Shown: positions 1 to 13,420 of the stretch, piece after piece
Numbering within the stretch: the first letter of the stretch is position 1
How the letters are laid out: each line of letters begins with the position of its first letter
Source: Seriola aureovittata
Taxonomy: Eukaryota; Chordata; Actinopteri; Carangiformes; Carangidae
DNA length: 64,000 nucleotides
Assembly: GCF_021018895.1 (NCBI RefSeq)
Contig: NC_079368.1
Span: 14,325,856 to 14,389,855 of the forward strand
Direction of reading: 5' to 3'
The notes under the pieces: model-generated
Told to the model about the DNA's origin: nothing
Database searches by the model: none
Seen by the model: only the letters and a program-made list of their open reading frames with translations
Program-made: the position numbers and the translations under genes

Positions 1-224
1 AAACAACTGCTGCTATTGCTTTACAGGAATCTTAGGTGTTTGCTTGTATAATACTATGTGTATATGTAATACTTGTGTAATACTTTCCATGTGATTAAAG
101 TCACAAGCTCTGCAACTTGTCATGTTTTCTGTCAGAGTGATAAACATTTGTCAACCTGAGAAACATAAAGAACATAACGGCTATTGTGACCATGACCAGA
201 TTTAGGTCTGGGAAGCAGACTTAC

Positions 225-3200
225 TCCACATCTCGTTTCTTAATCGTCTTTCCGGATCCTAAGACCTCTGCCACTCGGGATACAATGGGATCATAGTTCA
301 TGCTGGCGACAGCAACCACCTCCTCACTCCTTTAGTCCGACCGGAGGAAGAAACAATGAGAAATTATCATTAAACTAGATGAACACTCACAGTAAAAGAT
401 TATAATTAGTTCACAAATAGAATTGGAAAATAATGTATTAAGACCAAATGCATCTTTATTTTAAATATTCCAGTGTATTGTGAAGAATAAACTAAGAATC
501 AACAGTAAATAAACTTTACCTGGTATAAAACGCTACAAATCTCAGCTCATCCAGATCTCCTTGTATAATGACATCATCAAATCCATCACCATAACCTTCA
601 CAAATAGAAAAAAAAAACCCAATCCAATTCAGGCTTAATTTCTTGATTTGTGTTTTTATTTTCAGTTGTACAACTAGATGGCAGTATTGTGGCAACGCTT
701 CTTTCTCTTTCTCTCTTCTTTCTTTCTGCCCCATGAAGCAAAAACTCTTTAAACCTGCGGTTCCCAACCTTTTCTAACTCATGGCCCAATTGAAAATCTC
801 AAAAATATTGGCGGCCCATGTCTGATCCCATAACAATACCAGGCCAAATAATGCCTTCTCAGAGCTCTTTTTATTTTAATGATAACAATTTGAACATTCA
901 GGACTGAACTGAAAGCAGACATCAATTGTCGATTCACCATCTGCCTCTTGACTCTTTCCTTTTAATTCCTCCTGTTGCTCACCAGCTGTCCATTTTGATA
1001 CTCCAGTTGTTGCCATGAATGTAATGTTTTAGCACGCAATCAGACTGAGATAGCAAACAAGTATAAAATGTGGTCCGGCGGCAACAACACAACAGTTCCT
1101 ATCATTGGCTTACCACAGTGAAAAAAAAGTTATTTATAATTTTTTAGCATTTTTAAAATTTAATGTTCTTAAATATCAATTCATTTTCAAACATTTGAAA
1201 ACATGATCTAAATAGATATATTTTTATTTCTTTTCACCAAAATTGTACCGTTTTGCAAATGATTTGTCGGCCCACTTGCAATACCTTCATGGCCCACCAT
1301 TGGGCCCCAGCCCACAGGTTGGGAACCACTGCTTTAAACTAACGACAGGTGGAGGGCCTACTTACCTGCATAACGTATGGTCTTCCCAAACATGGCTGAC
1401 CAGAAGTAAGGCACAGTTTTGATCTCAGTGGCTCGGCCCATAATGCTGAGCGCCGCCACCCTTCCTGTCAGTGAGGTTGAAAACATGTTAGCATGTACGT
1501 CATCACCGCAGTGAAGTATAATAGCCTTAGATATGCAGGTGAAATATTGTCAGATTTAATCTGTAACACACTCACCGTGTACATGAGCCATTTGCCAGTG
1601 AGGGATGTTCACCTTCTTGTTGTTGCGTGGCGGGAAAGGAAACATCACCACATCTCCTCCCGCAAAGACCCCATCAATGTTTGTCTGCATCATCTGGGAA
1701 AAAGTTTAGCGGATAACAATTATCAAGTTCGGGGATTTGGGATCATTTGCAGCTTTTTTGTTGAGCAGAGCACTTTGCAGATTACCTTGTTGACAGTGAT
1801 GAAGCCCTTGGAGTCCATGTGGAGACCGCTCTGTTTCAGGAAGCCTGTTGCAGGAACACTTCCTGCAGGAGAGGAGACACATGAAGGAAGGAGGTTAAAC
1901 ATGGAAACCACAAATAGAAAGTCATCAAATGGGGAGTTTCATCATATGCTGTAATTATACGTCTCTGCAGATAATGAGGACACGTTTGTCATCACCTGCT
2001 CCGATGACACACACGTCTGCCCGCAGGACTTTTCCACTCTTCAGAACCACCTCTTTCAGCTGTGTATAACGGGAATTACATCTGATCAAACCACACTCAC
2101 ACACTCCTGACGAAGCAGACTTTGTGCCTCTTAAACTCTTAATAATAATAAAACGTGGGATGTTTCTTTTCAAAATCTAAATTCTGTTGCACATTGAAAC
2201 CAAATTTAAAGGGTATTTAAAGTTGGCACACAATTCAAATGGCTTTAATTTTGGTGAATATTCTTATTTCTTATCTGGCTCATCTTCTTCGTTACATTAA
2301 ACAGGATAGGATAGCACTTCTGAGCATCATGTCATGCTGTTTCTCTCACTTTCTGAATTCCTTGTCCATGATGGCCAATCATCTCGGACACCTCGTTCAA
2401 CATGTAGAACTTCACCCTGTTTGCTTCAAACAGCTGCAAAGACAAGACACACCACAGCCACAGTAAACACATGAAAACAGTAAGGGGGGGGGGTTCACGG
2501 CTGGACTGTGTCTGCATGATCAATCACTGCTAATGAGAAGATTTACATTCTCCTTTGTGGGTCCTGCAGTATTGACCAGAAATGCACAATTTGCATTTTA
2601 ACTAGTAAGTTTTTCTCCCTCTCAGGAAGAGTGCTGATGACAGTATTGTGGAGGTGCTTCATGTTCTGAAAAGCTTGATTTCCCAGGAGTGCGTACCTAC
2701 CTTCATTATGGCTTTCCCTACTTTCTCCCCGAGAGCTTTTTTAAAGGGGACTGACTCGATCCCGATGACAGAGACCGAGTGGGCCTTGTCAGTTAGAGCT
2801 GCAGCCACCTCCATACCTGCCAGCACAGCAAAAAACAGTTAATGTGTGTTGCAGTTAATGTGAAATGTTTTTTAAAAAAAGCTTAGGGAAACACGAGTGA
2901 AGACGTAAAACAAATGCAGATTATTCCAAACAGAGCAGACAGCGGTCACTCAATGGTTAGATGAGACTGAAACATTATGGCTTTTGTTATCACCGGGGCT
3001 TGAAATTATCAAACAACTGAAGGTGAAAATTAAAAAAAATATCTGTCACCATTACTCCTATTAGCAAACTGAAGAATACAAGCAAAATGTCTTATTACTA
3101 AAAAACACTGTAAATGTCACGCACCTTGTCTACCAGCAGCAGAATTGGGTTTTCTTTTTGTTTCCATTTCAGCCAATTTTATTTTATTTCGTTCAAATCT

Positions 3201-6200
3201 CTATATTCATATTATAAATACTATATATTAGATTGTCGTTAATTTCATTTTCATTGTAACTGGATATAGTAAGGATTTCAAAGAAATAAAAAGTAAATTA
3301 CAGATGTTCACATTCAGCAAATAACTTTTTTTAAAAAGGCTCTTCAGATCAGTCTTAAGTGTAATTCTTAGTGTGAATTAGTGTAATTCACATATCTTTC
3401 AAGTTTCTGAACCACTGACACTTCACTAACTCACTTTCTGTTTTTTTTCTTTGTCACCCACCTTAATCGGGACAAATATGTGTTTATAAATGTTTCTTTT
3501 TCTCACCAACAAATGATGTTCCCACAATCACAGCGTTCTTGTTGTTGGCCAGCCTTGCTATACTGTTAGCATCCTCGGGCGTCCTGAGGTGAAACACATT
3601 CCTGACGTCTTTGCCTTTGTAGTTCATTGGTTTGGGTCTTTCAGGCAGGAAATGAAAGCAGTCAGGTGTCAGTTTTTTATAAATGTATCTCTGCTTCTTG
3701 ATAATCATGCAAAATAAAAGTGTTTCATTACTTGCTTCCTGTAGCAATAAAGAGTTTCCTGTACTCCATCCTCAAGCCGTCTTCAAAGGTCACAGATCGT
3801 GTTTTCACATCTATTGCCACAGCCTCGAATAAACAAGATAGAGACGCAGTCATACAAGTTTGATTTTAGCTCAGATTTCAGAATAAAAAGTATAAAACGC
3901 CGTCATTAATCATTAATTGAACTGATTAATTAACTGCCTTAGGCTATACCATTTACCATTACCCATCGTTACATCATTAACCATAATTAATCAGTCTTTA
4001 CCACCTCTCACCTCTTTCTCTGTGAGCAGTTCAATGTCATGGTCCTGCAGGAAGTCCATGGAGCGCAGTCTCAGCTGCTCTGCTGTGCTGTCTAGGGACT
4101 AAGGGTGAGCGAGTTAGTGCTGAGCACATCAGTAAAAAAATAAAATAAAAACCACTGAATCCAAAAACCTTCTTCCTTTTCTTTTTTTGTCAACTTTGTT
4201 GCCAAGGTCAAGCAGGAACTGTCCTTCTCAATTTTTAAGCTAACATGCACGAGGAGTCCTTTCAGTGCTCTGAAAAAGGTGGGATATTTGAATATCTATA
4301 TTTCCATGAACAGTGGGTAACTCCATCTGCTGAGGAAGATCATTTGGTACGATCGAAAGCTCCAGGGGAGGCACTGAGTGGACCAAGTCCAACAACGAAC
4401 CAAGTGATATTTAACTGTCATTTGTAATAATAATAATCTATGATTATGATGTCAAATAAATCCAAAACAGTATTTTTCAAGCAAAACTCATATTCCCTCT
4501 GATCTATTAATGTCTGTTTCCTTCTGCTCAAGCCACTTCAAAGCTTTGCTGCTGTAGCTGTTCCCCAAACAGCTCCTGCTTTAGCACTACTGACTGAAGC
4601 AGCACCTCTGCAGTCTTGTTACATAACTTTCTTGGCAAAGTCAGTTCTGTCTGAGCTTTTAAGTGGTCGGGGTCTGTGTACAAACCTTACTCAGTTTAGG
4701 CCTGTCATAGGGAGGATGTCTGTCCATGGTGCACATGACGATGCGATCTGTGAAGCCCTCTTGCCTCAGAGTCTCTGCACACACCAGACCTGCCGGACCT
4801 GCAGACACATTCACCAGTTTATCAAAACAAAGAGGTAATTGACTGATATCAAGGGTTAAATGTGAGACATTAAACAGATAGAACTGCATCCCTGTTATAG
4901 AAATGAATGAGGAGGGACAAAAACACACTGACCCGAGCCAATGATGAGAACATGGCTGAAGCCAGTGCTGGAGTTAATGACTGCTGAACATCGAGCCATG
5001 GGCTTTGACCTTTTCTGTGACTGAAGAGCCTGGAAATGTTTGAGAAAGTTCTCAGATCAGTCCGGTGGTCGCTTTTATGTTCCTGCATAAATTCTCCACA
5101 TTCTTTTTCTTGTTACCTGCTTGTTTGCACGAATGATCACCTTGTCCTTTTCAACTCTGACCTGGAGCAAACAGACATGAGCCATGGGTACACTTTCTGA
5201 CGGTGCTTAGAGACATGATAAGGCAGGGAATGTGTTAAGAGACAGCACCGGCGGGGAAGGTCACCTGGAAGGTAGGCAGGCTGTCCAGACCGGGGAAGTC
5301 CTCGATGTCTCCTGTTGCAATGTTGAAACACGCACCGTGCCAGGGACAGCGCACGTGTCCTTTTGACAGCACACCTGGCATGACAGAAAATGGATAAGTC
5401 CGTCAAATGTATGTTAGTGTATTAATAAGTATATGTTAAAATCATGACCGACAACATATCACTCACCTTTGACCAGGGGAGCTCCGTAGTGCGGACACTT
5501 GTGGCCCATGGCCGAGAACTCCCCGTGCTCTTTGATCAACAAAGCTCTGCCACTTCCCAAGTCAACCTCTCGCATCCTGTCAAACACAGAAGAGCAAAGA
5601 GGTGTTGTGTGTTCTTCGCTATGTTTTGATTAAAACCTCCAAAGAAACACACAGAGGTCATTTTGACGCATCAGGACCACAACTTACCTTCCGCAATTCA
5701 GCATGTAAATCCATCTATCTAAGCTACGCTCTGGTAGCAACGATGAGTCAAATAACTTACAGGGAAAGTTCACTCAAAAACACCAAAAAAAGCAGCTTAT
5801 TAAAAAACAGTGACAAGTAAAACAAGACTTTATGAAACTTTTGACTCTATGACTCCTCTCTATTGTGCTACTGTCATAGTACTTTTTAGTTTTCAGCATT
5901 ATCCCATACGGTGGTTGCTGTTGAAGAACAATCACTTGTCTTGCTGTAATAGAGCCTGTACTGAACTTCTCAGTGTTTCCTGCTGGAAAGACTGTTTAAT
6001 CCTGCCACTGTTTCTAAATGAATGCAAACATATATTAAGTATTTCTCTGCTGCAATGTCCTCTTACTAATAATCTAACATAAACACTGATGTGAATGAGT
6101 CTCTTATGAGTCGATAAAGGAAAAAATGGTTTATTTGTGTTTCTGTGTGAACTGGTCCTTTAACATATGAGCGTATTTCCCTCTGGATTCTTGAGCTTGA

Positions 6201-9200
6201 TTTCACTTGAATATGTTTTTCAGTTGATCATCCTGGAAATAAAATTGGCGTGATGTGCATCATAAGGATACGCAACTGTTTAATTATCTCTGCCTGCATG
6301 TGTGCATGAGACTGTGTGCTCAGGGTGTATGGAGGAGAAAAAAACAAAGTTGTATTTTTCATATTCTTACTGTCCATTTTCCAGATCTTTAACATGACAG
6401 ACCGAGGCCTCCACGTAGTCCCGTGGTTTGTGGTAGGGGGGGAGCGGGGTGGAGTCGTCATCAGAGCCGTGTCCCAGGGCCCCGTTAGGTCTGCAGTCAG
6501 CAAAGGGACTCGCTTTACCATTAGGTGACAGCCCGTCCACCTCTTTTTCTTTTTCCAGGAGAGAGAGTTCCACTTTAACTTCAACTGCACAACACAGACA
6601 CATCTCACTAAGAAAATGTCTGAACACAAAAATGTCACAATGATGCTGCAAAGCTTTCAAATAGAAATCAGTTTGATGTCATATTTGCTACTAATTACCA
6701 GTGCATTATATTCCATCAATCCTCTGTTATTTTATTTCTGCCTGAAAGAGTAATTTGCCTCCCCCACAGAGAAACGTCTACAACATTGGGACGAATTGAG
6801 TCCGACAACTCCACAACTGAAACAAATGAAAGCAGGCAGCGTGTGAAGGGAGGACTGTCGAAGTGCACTACCTCCTTTTCTTTTGCTTTTTTCTTTTGCT
6901 TTGTTTTGTTTTGTTTTCTACCTTCTAATGAATACAGCTATCATTTGATTCTTCAACATTCAATATGAATACAGATTTTCTAAATACTATAAAAAACACA
7001 CCACGACTGTCTTCTAAAGAGCAGGAAATCAATCAAATCATTCCTGTGCAGACATATTTTAATACTGTTGCTGTTCATATTAGTTTCCCCAGTTTTATGG
7101 TGCAGAAAATCCACAAAAATGCAGAAAGATAGCTCAACATTTTGCCATTAAATATTTAACAATTAACATATTACTCATTCTGTCTTGACCTAAATTATCT
7201 TACTAAGTTGGAAAATATGGTTTTGACAGGGTAATAATGCCTTTAAATGCAGTCATAATAATGTCCATTAATAATGAGATTTCTGTTAAAGAAACTGACA
7301 TAAAGACAAAAAAAATCCATATAAGTACTGCTTTCCTACAGAGACAGTTAAGAAAACAGACTATAACTGAGTGGAGCATATTAATCTGTCTTTCGGGAGA
7401 CATTCAGTTCTCCTTGATGACATGTGATGCGCTGCTGTCGGGTTTATATTTCTGAACCTTAAGAAAATGGTTGTGTAACTCCTTTTTCACTGCAGCAGGC
7501 TTTATCTGTTGGGCTGGAAAAATGTGCTGATCATCCGGTTCTTACACAGTAATCTGGCTGGAATTTTCTCCTGCTGAGCAAGTCTTAATTAAAATCAATG
7601 GAAAATCATAATAGTGAGAGCAATTGCCGGAGAAAAGAAAGAGAAAGCTTTCCACAGCTGAAGAGAATCTCTAGACGCTGCCGCAGTAAACGAGACATCA
7701 CCACACTGACGCCTCATTTGATCAGCACTAAAAAGTGATCTGGCTCAGAACCAGAACATTTTATGTTATGCTTTTATTCTGATTTTTTCAATGTTAAGAG
7801 CTATAACGCAGACATTTTATTTATGTGATCACTTCACCCTTATGTATAATTTTGCAGTATTCATAAGCTTTCTACACATCTTCACATTTTTATGCAAATG
7901 AAGAGGGCAAAGTGCCATGTCTACGAGCTCTCCCTCCCTCATAGAGCCTGTCACCATGCCAATTTACTCCCACTTAACACTTCAATGTACACAGTAACTA
8001 TATATTTACAGTATACTCAGTGGGAGTAATCTACATTTGTACTTCACACGCACAGTTTAAGGTCTCAGAACGGGCTGCTTTTATATTTTTAAGGAAATAT
8101 GTGAATGTAATGTTTTTAAATCTAATGCTTTAAGACTACAATTCAAACCTATAAGTGACTCCAGCCCTGGACTGGTGACTGCCATGTCCTCCCTCGCCCA
8201 AATAATCACAAGTTGTACATAACCCAGAAAAATGACAAAATGACTCACTGTAAGACTGAGCCTGTAGTCACTGCCTACAGTGGATGTTGGCCTGATTTAT
8301 TCACCACATCTCTCCTTAGCAAAGCAACATAAACATCTTTGTTTATCCATAAAATAGTATCACAAAAAGACCTTTTAGGAGGTGTGTGTATGTTTTACAT
8401 TCAACAATTTGGATTTCAAATGTTTGAGAATTCATTTTGAACATTCACAAAATCTCTCCTCACACCATAATGAACCATAAATCATGAGGTGCTTGATCGA
8501 GCTCCTCCAGACATTATAGTAAAGCACGTGTATGGTAAACTGAACAAGCTTCCACTGTCTCCTCAAAGCGTCTTTATCAGCAACACAAGATTGACGTGAC
8601 AGAGAAAATGAACTTACTGTTGGTGCTAGTGGCTCATTTCAGAATTCATGCCTATGAACAGATTCCTTGTGTGAATCTATAAATTATAAAGAAGAACTGT
8701 CTTTCCCACTGTATGAAAGACCACTTTAATAGATACTCCTGTCAAGTTTGATTTGTCACAGATGTTTAGCAGCTGGAGGTCACACTGTGACAGACACTTG
8801 GTCCTGACTGGCAGCAGCCTCTGTTCTGTCGTTTGCATCACACATCTCGACCCTCATCTTTCTCACTTCACCTCCACGTGATGCACTGAACAGTCGATTT
8901 GGTCTGAAAGCTTTTGTGTGTCACTAAAGATGAACATGGAGCAGCACAGTGTGCGATTATCACCTGCAAGACTGCATGATAGCTAATCCCCCGGCCTTGC
9001 TAACACTGAAATGGATCCACACACAGTGTCAAAATTTGATATTCATGTGTCAGTATGTAATCCTCTTGACCGAAGATACCACAGAGAGCATTAAAATTCC
9101 TCCCACACATAACGCTATAGTGCAAACAGAGGCGGCTGAGAGGACGTGTATAACAGGATTTGGAGGCAGTAGGAAGCTTTGAAAATGAGTCAAACTGAAC

Positions 9201-10182
9201 AAACTGTCCTGAAATATATTTTTTAAAACACGTTAGTTATCACAACAAAAAAACACAAATCAATATTATCACTGTATTACACCTATATTTTCCTGTACCT
9301 CATCTTTACTACAACTACATGGACTTCTGTGTCAGTGTATGAAAACCTTTTTTTTTCTTTTTTACAATACACCAACAGCAGAGAGGACTTGCAAGAAAAC
9401 ACTCTCTCAAACCATCAGCTCTCTACATATTTAACATGAACTATTCATCAGACTTAAACTTTCATCTACAAACAGTTAACACTTCTGTCCAGGTTCAATC
9501 CTAAAACAAAATTCTAGCAATGCTGCAGATTACAGGCTTGGCAATAGTTCAATGTTATCATTTATGGACTTTCAGGGGAATCATAATGTGATGATTTGAT
9601 GTTATCGTCTGATTGTTCTGCTAATGTCTGTTTCCCAAATTAATGTTTCGGAGTAAGATGAACAAATTGAGTTAATGAAGCGTCTGAGAAGGATATAAAT
9701 AATTAAATATTGTTCATTGCTGTAAACATCACTTTGATTACAGTATTTTGTGGAGTGGAAATTTACATTTATATATTGTAATGTATATGGATAAGAGGAA
9801 ATCTTGTGAGAATGGTTTCAACCGCATCGCGCAGCGTCCGCACTGGAAATTCTAACAGCAAGATGACATGGTCAGGGAGGACAAAATAACAACTTACAGC
9901 ACTTTGCAATCCACTACCACAACAGCACAAGTAAACTAATCACCACAGAGGTGTTTCAGCAGCTTTTTGATCCCATTTTAACAAGGATTTAACATTACAG
10001 TTTGTTGTATTACAGTACAATATGCCTCTTTATCCTCACCTTCACAAGCTGCTATGGAGATTGATTGGTGCATGTTTCCTTTCAGACTAAATGAACCAGG
10101 GTGAAGGAGAGAGAGACAGATGGAGCGAGCATAGGAAAACGTGTTGGTTACCTGGTTTGGGTTTGGAGAAGCATCCTCCCAT
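225..10182 (-). CDS. aifm3: Apoptosis-inducing factor mitochondria-associated 3 (AIFM3/AIFL), 3' end possibly beyond window
   Basis: Rieske plus FAD/NAD oxidoreductase-like protein of the AIF family, linked to mitochondria and apoptosis. Exons 5'-3': 10152-10182, 6371-6584, 5467-5576, 5265-5374, 5117-5161, 4933-5029, 4686-4798, 4012-4098, 3732-3823, 3507-3637, 2701-2816, 2350-2433, 1996-2059, 1786-1862, 1576-1693, 1366-1464, 520-595, 225-329. All have GT-AG borders and phase closes over 590 residues. The start [10 protein letters not shown] matches the recalled human AIFM3 start. Exons 3-4 carry the Rieske ligands CPH and CPWH; exons 6-7 give the FAD motif GSGPAG; exon 10 has GTSFVG where a GxGxxG NAD motif is expected. 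The final exon ends at a GTAAGT donor that also contains an in-frame TAA, so the protein either stops there (KKRDVE) or continues past the left edge, as in human. Intron 1 is large (6585-10151). Confidence 0.95.
755..1331. mobile_element. Nonautonomous hAT-like element (MITE) in aifm3 intron 16
   Basis: A 577-bp insertion flanked by a perfect 8-bp duplication, CTTTAAAC, at 747-754 and 1332-1339. Its ends are inverted repeats: GCGGTTCCCAACC on the left and GGTTGGGAACCACTG on the right. Eight-base duplications and CAGTGGTTCYCAACC-type termini are known for hAT/Charlie elements. No transposase reading frame is present. It lies between aifm3 exons 16 and 17, clear of the splice sites. Confidence 0.85.
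7400..8950. other. aifm3 intron 1 interior, no gene seen
   Basis: Part of the 3.6-kb first intron of aifm3. It is AT-rich unique-looking sequence with no exon-like block on either strand. First introns often carry regulatory sequence, but I see no specific site I can defend. Confidence 0.4.
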
Positions 10183-10361
10183 GGTGGGCCCAGGATCGAG
10201 GGACACCCAGGGAGAGGGAGGGAAGGGGGAGAGGGAGGGGAGGCGCGGTCAGATCCTCGGGCTGGGCTGCTTGGTTGGGAGGTAACGACAACACAGGACT
10301 GTGTGTATGAGAACCTGCAGGTCCAAGCTGGCCATCGCACACATCAGCTCCTCCACATAAT
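10183..10361 (-). other. aifm3: Probable 5' UTR part of aifm3 first coding exon
   Basis: On the minus strand a consensus acceptor (cctctgtccatgcag) precedes 10361, and the sequence runs without a donor to the MGGCF start codon at 10182. It holds upstream ATGs with short reading frames that end before the main start. These uORFs could dampen translation. The exon border is inferred. Confidence 0.55.
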
Positions 10362-10410
10362 CTGCATGGACAGAGGGAACGACATCGTCAACAACAACGC
10401 AAACACACAT

Positions 10411-10470
<60 letters not shown>
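10411..10470. repeat. (CA)n microsatellite, about 30 units
   Basis: Uninterrupted CA dinucleotide tract just upstream, on the minus strand, of the acceptor of the first aifm3 coding exon. Reading frames across it are artefacts of the repeat. Confidence 0.97.
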
Positions 10471-10472
<2 letters not shown>

Positions 10473-11054
10473 ATGTGACTCACTGGTTTACATGAGTGTA
10501 AAGTCTGATTAGGATGAGTCGTGTTGTCATGATATAAAAGGTTAAGATGTGTGTTTCTATGTTTATGTTGATTTTAAAGAAATGTCTGCTTTTTGACTGC
10601 TTTCAGTTTCACATCTCTAATCCATTCGTCTGTTTTTTAAGGTCCTGATTTATGAACAGTGATTGTATTTGTGTTATTTATCAAAAAAATTCCTGGTGTT
10701 GCTCTTAAGTGTCAGAAAGACACAGACTTCAAGTTCTGAGGAGAGCTATTCAAATCATTTGTGATGTGTGTGTGTGTGTGTGTGTGTAACATGTTAGTGC
10801 TTGTAAAAAGGAAGCAGTTGTGTTAATTAGGAACATTTCCACACACATTGTTACCTTTGTTCATGCATATTGCATGGCAAACCGTTAAATATTAACAGCG
10901 CTCCGACACCTATTAACTTTCTCGTCACACTGCACTTTAAAAGGAAGCAGGGGCCCCTTGAGTTTCAAAATCCCCCTTGTTTTGTTGCCACGTTGCCCTC
11001 ACATTTCTGCCAGCTCTGGTATTTCACCCTCTCGTACAGTAGTTAGTTACTCAC

Positions 11055-11176
11055 AGGGCACTGGCTGCTAGGATGGCAGGTATAACACTTGTGGTGCAAT
11101 CCATCACCAAATTATCCTTTTGAGGTACAACCAAAAGAACTGCTTGATATTCTGAGCACATCTTAGCGTCCTTGAA
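11055..11176 (-). other. Exon-like block upstream of aifm3 (candidate 5' UTR exon)
   Basis: A 122-bp block on the minus strand with a strong polypyrimidine tract and acceptor (tttctctgaag) and a consensus donor (CCT|gtgagtaac). One frame is open across it, but it does not join in frame to the block at 13894-13952 or to the MGGCF exon. I do not recognise the peptide. A noncoding 5' exon of aifm3 is the simplest reading; an exon of an unknown gene is possible. Confidence 0.4.
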
Positions 11177-11340
11177 CTTCAGAGAAAAAAAAAAAGAAAA
11201 GTGTGCAGTGTTGAATGGAGCGCTGCATAGAAAAAAGTTCCTGAGAACAAATGAGAAATGGAAAGATCTCCTCTGACTGGTCCGCAACGCTGCAGCTGAG
11301 ATTAAGTTGTTGAAGCTAAACTATGTATTTGTTTGGAGTG

Positions 11341-11440
11341 GGTGAAAGCAACTATGTACATTTACTCAAGTACTATACAGGTACAGTTTTGAGGTACATG
11401 CACTTAAATATATTCCTTTTATGCTACTTTATAGATTAGG
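11341..11440. repeat. Dispersed teleost repeat fragment
   Basis: The stretch with ACATTTACTCAAGTACT, a GAGGTACATGCACTT-like block and TTTTATGCTACTTTATA resembles a motif I have seen many times in fish genomes. The class is uncertain. Confidence 0.5.
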
Positions 11441-11483
11441 TTAAAAAGGTTTAAAAATATCAACACACTGTCAAAAGTTAAAT

Positions 11484-11720
11484 CAGTGATTCCCAACCTC
11501 TTTCATGACTTCTTACAGAAAGCAATGTGCAGTTGTGTCGCCTTGTTACATCTCAAGTGTCTGTGACTTGTTAGCAGTTCCACCAAAGAGACATTTTTCC
11601 CTCTAAACTTCCCTGATGGTTTCATGCAATATGCAATATATGCAATATTTTCACAAAAAACTGCAAATATAAGTAGAGTATCTTGTGACCCCTTAAAGGG
11701 ATGTGACCCCTGAGCCACTG
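11484..11720. mobile_element. Short hAT-like MITE remnant
   Basis: Begins CAGTGATTCCCAACC and ends GAGCCACTG, giving imperfect hAT-type inverted termini over 237 bp. The flanking 8 bp on each side match only partly, so the copy is old or the borders are slightly off. Confidence 0.5.
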
Positions 11721-11999
11721 GAATAAACTCAACTAAGACTGAACAAGTTGTTGCTGAAACTAATATGAAGTCAAAATAAGATTTAACAAACTGAGCATCA
11801 CCCACAAGCGAGAAAAGCCACTTTTTGGGCTGTATTCCTGCATTATTCATCCAAGTCTCTGTGCCAAGCACTTAGTAAACAGCCATGCTCACACAGCAGA
11901 GCCTTTGATGTTGTGTGTTTGACTAAATACAGAGAGCAACATGTTAAATCACTTTCTGCTCAGAGGGGCGGTGAAGGCTCATGAGGAGTGTCGCCTCAC

Positions 12000-13360
12000 T
12001 CTCACATGCTGTCCCTTTAATTATTTGTCACCACTGAAAATTTGATGAATAACGAATTGGATCGCAAACAGCTCCGGCAAGTCCAAGATATTTTGTGCAA
12101 AACTAAAGTAGGTTAAGCAGATTTGGTCCTCACAACATATGACGCAGATCCCGCTCTCTCACTGTTGGGCCTGTCCCCAAGCAGTGCTAATAATCCTGCC
12201 TGCAAACAAGCTGTCAGTTTCACTCACTCCCCTACAAATGTAATACTTGTTACTGGAATGTTGGGGAGAATTAGCAAAATGCAGCTCCTGGTCGGTGGCG
12301 AGGAGGCCGATCTATAGACAGGCCGAGGGAGAAAAAACAGCAAAGTGGCTGCGCTCGCCTCCATCACTCAAAATTGGAATCAAACTTTCAACAAAACTTC
12401 TTTCTACGAGTGCAAACACCAATTGTATTGCTCTACATGATCCTCTCACAGCAGCATGCATAGAAACAAACCGGATCCTCACCAATAAACATCAGCAGCA
12501 GAGGAGCAGATGCCGCAACATCTACATAAAGTAAATGCAGTGGACATTTAATCAATTCTTGTTCATTACATGTCACTTTACAGCACTGCCTAGGCCCTGG
12601 ACAGGCAGCACCACCGGGGCTAAAGAAGAGCTGCTGGTTTAGTGGCTCATTCACCTCCTTACAATCCAAATTGGTGATCTCTGTTTTAATTCAGACACTT
12701 GCTTGGTGGGTATGTTAACCTGTGGTTAATGATTAGGACTCTCTGATCCTCAGCTGATAAAGGACAAGTGCTCACAAGTCTTAATATCTGACCACGCCTC
12801 TTTCCTTCACTCAGTTCTCCTGGTTTGTGAAATGCAAGATAAGCCCAAGGAATCATCCCCAGATTGTGTAATACAATTGTTGAGAAAAAGTGCCCTCTTA
12901 CCAGGCTTGCCTACTGTTGTCGTCTCGAAGGATTGAATGTAATGTAAACCATGTTTTTATCTTATTATCAGAGGTTGTAGTTCAGCTTTAAAAGGAATTC
13001 AGCAACAAAGTGTAGAATAAAATAATACATACTGTAGATGCCACGTGGCTGAAGACAACAAAGATGATACCATCACACCTCACTGTTTACTGACTTACAC
13101 AATGGAGTTCATCCAGCAGGTTAAATCGAGCTGCTTAAATACATCAAGTTGACCCAAACCTCTGTATGTTATGTTTGTCTGTGAAGCTAAAGTCAGTTAA
13201 CAACGGCACTACCGACGTGTGTCAGGTCATTTTGCTGCTGCTTTGAGCGATAACCTCTCCATGATGTCATGGAAAACTAGAATTGTGGTTTATAGAGGGG
13301 TGTACCCCCCTACAGAGGAGCTGTGCTTCCATACAACAGTTCTGCTATTGACCACTTTCT
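12000..13360. other. Intergenic/intronic stretch, nothing recognised
   Basis: Between the two exon-like blocks upstream of aifm3. No gene, RNA or mobile element was recognised. It is probably an intron of the aifm3 5' UTR if those blocks are real exons. Confidence 0.4.
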
Positions 13361-13367
13361 CAGTGCG

Positions 13368-13388
13368 CACACACACACACACACACAC

Positions 13389-13419
<31 letters not shown>

Positions 13420-13420
13420 A
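13368..13420. repeat. Compound (CA)n(AAC)n microsatellite
   Basis: About 11 CA units run directly into about 10 AAC units. A separate (GTT)n tract lies near 13652-13672. Confidence 0.95.

Noticed and set aside
4245..4427. A possible repeat or small gene in aifm3 intron 7
   Set aside because: Parts look vaguely familiar from fish introns, but I could not define borders, termini or a class.
10141..10473. Open frames across the CA repeat and GC-rich stretch near 10.1-10.47 kb
   Set aside because: They are produced by the dinucleotide repeat and by the opposite strand of the aifm3 first coding exon.
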